From: Candidatus Nanopelagicaceae bacterium
Lineage (GTDB): Bacteria > Actinomycetota > Actinomycetes > Nanopelagicales > Nanopelagicaceae
Assembly (NCBI GenBank): GCA_947440735.1
Contig: CANESA010000021.1
Coordinates: 1 to 7,634 of the forward strand
DNA: 7,634 bases
Reading direction: 5' to 3'
The notes under the pieces were generated by a model. The model was given only the letters and a program-made list of their open reading frames with translations, was not told the DNA's origin and ran no database searches. The translations under genes were made by a program, and so were the position numbers. Below are positions 5,252 through 7,634 of the stretch, one piece after another (the first letter of the stretch is position 1; the number at the start of each line of letters is the position of its first letter).

Positions 5252-6496
5252 ATGAAATCGTGGGCGGAGCTATCACTCGGTAAGAGTGAGGGATATAGAG
5301 ACGTTTACCGAACGCTATCGCTCTATAACACCGCCAATCAGAGCGTGGAAGCACTGCCTATCAAAGATCTTTACCGTCTCTATGTCTGTGGGATCACACC
5401 ATACGATGCAACTCATTTGGGCCATGCCGCAACATATGTGACCTTTGATCTGATCAATCGCTATCTGCGATTTGGTGGGGCACAAGTCTCCTTTGTGCAG
5501 AACATTACTGATATCGATGACCCACTTTTTGAGCGAGCGAAGCGCGACGGTCTCGAGTGGTCGGAGTTAGCTACATCGCAGATAGAGCTCTTTCGTGGAG
5601 ATATGGTTGCTCTGCATGTGATCCCACCTGACCACTACATCGGTGTGGTGGAAGCTATGCAGATTATTATCGACGCAATCTCATCACTGGCAAGTAAGGA
5701 TGCAACCTACAAGGTAGATGACGATTTGTATTTCCGTGTGCGCCTAGATCCAGATTTTCTTAAGCGGACGCATCTGTCGTCAGATACCGCTATGGAATTC
5801 TTTGCCGAACGTGGTGGAGATCCACAGCGACCAGGAAAGGAAGATCCGTTTGATGCTTTGGTATGGAAAGCCCAACGAGATGGTGAACCGGGATGGTCTA
5901 GCCCATTTGGTGTTGGACGTCCCGGATGGCATATCGAGTGTTCTGCGATTGCCTTGCACTATCTGCGACCACGTGCAGCTGACGAATTTGCAATAGATAT
6001 CCAAGGTGGCGGTAGCGATTTAATTTTTCCTCATCACGATATGTCGGCATCGCAAGGATTGGTCTCTACTGGCCAGAAATTTGCACGCTTCTTCGTTCAT
6101 GCAGGGATGATCGGCCTCGATGGAACGAAAATGAGTAAATCCCTCGGCAATTTAATATTTGTCTCTCGACTGATTAATGAAGGGATCGAACCTATAGCCA
6201 TTCGTCTCGCCCTTTTAGGTCACCATTATCGAAGTGATCACATGTGGGGGAGTTCTGAAATTGCAGATGCCTCAGCTTTTCTTCAACGAATTCGTCTTAA
6301 TCTGGCCCGGATGGAGGTTGCTCCAACAGAGCCACTGATAACCGATCTTCTAGCCGCGCTCTCAAACGATCTTGATACCGTGCGTGTATTAGAACTTATT
6401 GCCTCTTGGTGCACAGCAACCGAAAACGGTGCCACTGGTGGATTTGCTGGTCAGTTATCGCGGGTCCTCGATGATCTTCTCGGGCTAGCGATTTGA
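5252..6496 (+). CDS. mshC: L-cysteine:1D-myo-inositol 2-amino-2-deoxy-alpha-D-glucopyranoside ligase (mycothiol synthesis)
   Basis: MshC uses ATP to couple cysteine to glucosaminyl-inositol, the committed amide-forming step of mycothiol synthesis in the cytoplasm. The 414-aa length is normal. It begins MKSW and carries YVCGITPYDATHLGHAATY, in which Cys46 is a zinc ligand and THLGHA is the HIGH-type ATP motif. Then come NITDIDDPLFERA, PGWHIECSAIA with zinc ligand Cys230, GGGSDLIFPHHD with zinc ligand His261, and a class I synthetase loop KMSKS (293-297). The CGITPYDATH and DIDDPLFERA segments distinguish it from cysteinyl-tRNA synthetase, from which it evolved. A ~6-residue expansion (around 237-247) precedes the IDIQGGGSD block compared with my recollection of the mycobacterial enzyme. 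It is the last gene of the plus-strand unit and ends one base before the convergent PAC2 stop, with no terminator space between. Confidence 0.97.
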   Translation: MKSWAELSLGKSEGYRDVYRTLSLYNTANQSVEALPIKDLYRLYVCGITPYDATHLGHAATYVTFDLINRYLRFGGAQVSFVQNITDIDDPLFERAKRDGLEWSELATSQIELFRGDMVALHVIPPDHYIGVVEAMQIIIDAISSLASKDATYKVDDDLYFRVRLDPDFLKRTHLSSDTAMEFFAERGGDPQRPGKEDPFDALVWKAQRDGEPGWSSPFGVGRPGWHIECSAIALHYLRPRAADEFAIDIQGGGSDLIFPHHDMSASQGLVSTGQKFARFFVHAGMIGLDGTKMSKSLGNLIFVSRLINEGIEPIAIRLALLGHHYRSDHMWGSSEIADASAFLQRIRLNLARMEVAPTEPLITDLLAALSNDLDTVRVLELIASWCTATENGATGGFAGQLSRVLDDLLGLAI

Positions 6497-6497
6497 A

Positions 6498-7361
6498 TTA
6501 ACTCTCATTCTGCCGTCGTAAAAATCTTTCTAGTTCGCGAGCGATCTCATCACCTGAAACATCCTTAAATTCTGCTGCGTCTTTGCTCTCTTCTAGAGCT
6601 TTGACATACTCTGAAACTTCCGCATCCTCTTCAGCCATCTCAGAGACTTCGTTCTCCCATTCTTGAGATTGATGATTGAGGTCGGCGAGAGCGATGGAAA
6701 TTTCGAGAAAATCTTCTACAGCGTTAACAAGGGCAAGAGTTGCTTTAGGTGAGGGCGAATTGGATGCGTAATGTGGCAACCCAGCCCATAGAGAGACGCA
6801 ATCTATTCCTCTCTTCATGCAACCATCCCCAATGATTCCAAGAATTCCTGTGGGGCCTTCGTATTTACTAATTTCGACACCGAGTCGAGCGGCAATATCG
6901 GGATGACCTCCACTTCCACTGACGGATATAGGGCGAGTATGTGGCGCATCGGCAAGCATTGCTCCCATGGTGACGACAAGTTCAACTTCAAGATCATCAG
7001 CAAGATCGAGCAAGAGAGAGGTGAATGTTTTCCATCTCATTGAAGGTTCAACGCCGAGTACTAAGACGAAGTCATTCTCAAGATGCGGGGTACTCAAGCC
7101 ATATACCTGTGTGGATGGCCAATTCACTGATCTGACGAGAGAATCATCAACGCTAATCATTGGACGGTTCACTTGGAAATCATAGAAATCTTCTGGCTCG
7201 TACTCTGCGATTAATATCGCTTGGGCAGAATTACCACTCTGGTCAAGATTTTCTAAAATATGGGTGAGTGCTCCGGAAGCTGCTTCGCCAGCATCGCTCC
7301 AACCAGAGAAAGCCGCGATCATGACTGGGTCTCTGAGCAGGGGGATCTGATAAATCTCCAT
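6498..7361 (-). CDS. PAC2 family protein (proteasome-assembly-chaperone-like)
   Basis: This 287-aa predicted cytoplasmic protein belongs to the PAC2 family, named after a eukaryotic proteasome assembly chaperone; the bacterial role is not established. It starts MEIYQIPLLRDPVMIAAFSG followed by WSDAGEAAS, a family hallmark. It continues with an AEYEPEDFYDFQVNRP block, a central VVTMGAMLADAPHTRP and SVSG segment, then GPTGILGIIGDG and SLWAGLPHY. The last ~65 residues are rich in Glu/Lys, probably helical or coiled, ending in an ARELERFLRRQ helix. I chose ATG 7361 because AAGGTGA lies 5 nt upstream. A frame extension to 7472 would run antisense through the conserved start of metH and is rejected. 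It converges with mshC (one-base gap) and diverges from metH across 28 bp. Confidence 0.92.
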   Translation of the reverse strand: MEIYQIPLLRDPVMIAAFSGWSDAGEAASGALTHILENLDQSGNSAQAILIAEYEPEDFYDFQVNRPMISVDDSLVRSVNWPSTQVYGLSTPHLENDFVLVLGVEPSMRWKTFTSLLLDLADDLEVELVVTMGAMLADAPHTRPISVSGSGGHPDIAARLGVEISKYEGPTGILGIIGDGCMKRGIDCVSLWAGLPHYASNSPSPKATLALVNAVEDFLEISIALADLNHQSQEWENEVSEMAEEDAEVSEYVKALEESKDAAEFKDVSGDEIARELERFLRRQNES

Positions 7362-7366
7362 ATCGC

Positions 7367-7373
7367 TCACCTT
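7367..7373 (-). promoter_or_regulatory. Ribosome-binding site of the PAC2 gene
   Basis: AAGGTGA on the minus strand ends 5 nt before ATG 7361, fixing that start in preference to the longer frame. It overlaps the 10-bp palindrome ACCTTAAGGT (7369-7378). Confidence 0.65.
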
Positions 7374-7378
7374 AAGGT
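7369..7378. repeat. 10-bp palindrome ACCTTAAGGT between the PAC2 gene and metH
   Basis: A perfect palindrome lies in the 28-bp divergent gap. It covers most of the PAC2 ribosome-binding site on one side and touches the first base of the candidate metH -10 on the other. The position would suit a repressor site, but 10 bp is short and chance is possible. Confidence 0.35.
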
Positions 7379-7383
7379 AAACT
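7378..7383 (+). promoter_or_regulatory. Candidate -10 element of a leaderless metH transcript
   Basis: TAAACT is followed by 6 nt and then GTG 7390, the spacing expected for leaderless actinobacterial transcription. No ribosome-binding motif lies before that GTG, which fits. A leaderless start would leave no room for a riboswitch. Confidence 0.45.
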
Positions 7384-7389
7384 CCACGC

Positions 7390-7634
7390 GTGACGAGCGC
7401 TAAAACACCTTCCGAGCTAAGAAAAGCCCTCGCCTCTCGAGTCGTAATTGCCGATGGCGCTATGGGCACCATGCTCCAAGAGGCCGATCCGACCCTAGAA
7501 GATTTTCAAGGGCATGAAGGTTGCAACGAAATCTTGAACGTGTCACGTCCAGATGTCGTCCGATCGGTACACGATGCCTACTTAGCGGTCGGTGTCGATG
7601 CGATCGAAACAAATACTTTTGGTGCCAACTGGGC
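7390..7634 (+). CDS. metH: Methionine synthase (cobalamin-dependent), N-terminal part (cut by window edge)
   Basis: MetH transfers a methyl group from methyltetrahydrofolate through cobalamin to homocysteine, making methionine in the cytoplasm. The visible 81 residues are the beginning of the N-terminal homocysteine-binding barrel: VVIADGAMGTMLQEADPTLE, then a GHEGCNEILNVSRPDVV segment and VGVDAIETNTFGAN. These match the start of MetH proteins closely; the BHMT-type domain alone would give similar motifs, but GCNEILN and the position beside mshC and PAC2 favour full MetH. The cobalamin and activation domains lie outside the window, so B12 dependence is inferred. GTG 7390 is the most upstream sensible start in this frame and has a TAAACT hexamer at leaderless spacing. 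ATG 7462 lies inside the conserved GAMGT motif and is too late. It diverges from the PAC2 gene. Confidence 0.9.
   Translation, partial: MTSAKTPSELRKALASRVVIADGAMGTMLQEADPTLEDFQGHEGCNEILNVSRPDVVRSVHDAYLAVGVDAIETNTFGANW

Noticed and set aside
5252..6496. Cysteinyl-tRNA synthetase (cysS) as the identity of the gene at 5252
   Set aside because: The N-terminal MKSW, CGITPYDATH and DIDDPLFERA segments and the gene neighbourhood are those of MshC; CysS normally has a longer C-terminal region.
7362..7472. 37-residue N-terminal extension of the PAC2 protein
   Set aside because: It would be antisense to the conserved start of metH, and the family-typical N-terminus with its own ribosome-binding site begins at 7361.
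1..7634. CRISPR arrays, insertion sequences, prophage or defence genes
   Set aside because: No regularly spaced repeats, transposase-like frames or terminal inverted repeats were seen; all long frames belong to core metabolic or conserved actinobacterial families.

Overview
The window looks like chromosomal core DNA from an actinobacterium of moderate base composition (not the very high GC of Streptomyces or Mycobacterium). The key marker is mshC, the mycothiol-specific cysteine ligase. It lies in the characteristic actinobacterial order: histidine-phosphatase-like gene, DUF3090 gene, SCO1664-type kinase-like gene, mshC, with PAC2 and metH genes beside it. A compact-genome freshwater actinobacterium (for example a Nanopelagicales-like lineage) would fit the short intergenic gaps and modest GC, but this is inference. 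I see no mobile element, CRISPR array or phage gene.

Layout. (1) 1-861, minus strand: tRNA-Leu(GAG), then apt, then the start of tdk, which runs off the left edge. This is a nucleobase and nucleoside salvage block with the tRNA gene directly upstream. (2) 1010-2332, plus strand: an M20 family metallopeptidase. It converges on, and overlaps by 15 bp, an aldo/keto reductase on the minus strand (2318-3268). (3) 3319-6496, plus strand: a tightly packed four-gene unit, histidine phosphatase / DUF3090 / SCO1664 kinase-like / mshC. The first three genes are joined by ATGA stop-start overlaps and the last junction is a 9-bp gap. (4) 6498-7361, minus strand: a PAC2 family gene ending one base from the mshC stop. 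It is transcribed divergently from metH (from 7390), which runs off the right edge. No gap without a gene reaches 300 bases; the largest is 862-1009.

How the genes may work together. mshC joins cysteine to glucosaminyl-inositol in mycothiol synthesis, and metH makes methionine from homocysteine, so sulfur amino-acid and thiol metabolism are neighbours here. The three genes upstream of mshC form a recurrent actinobacterial trio of unknown function: a phosphatase/phosphomutase fold, a lipid-kinase-like fold and a small Cys/His-tailed protein. Their translational coupling with mshC makes a link to phosphorylated inositol compounds the most interesting hypothesis in the window.

Three genes (the aldo/keto reductase, the phosphatase and metH) have a TANNNT hexamer 6-7 nt before the start codon. 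This is the arrangement expected for leaderless actinobacterial transcripts. Most of the window is ordinary conserved sequence, and the novelty lies in the uncharacterised trio and in several start-site details.
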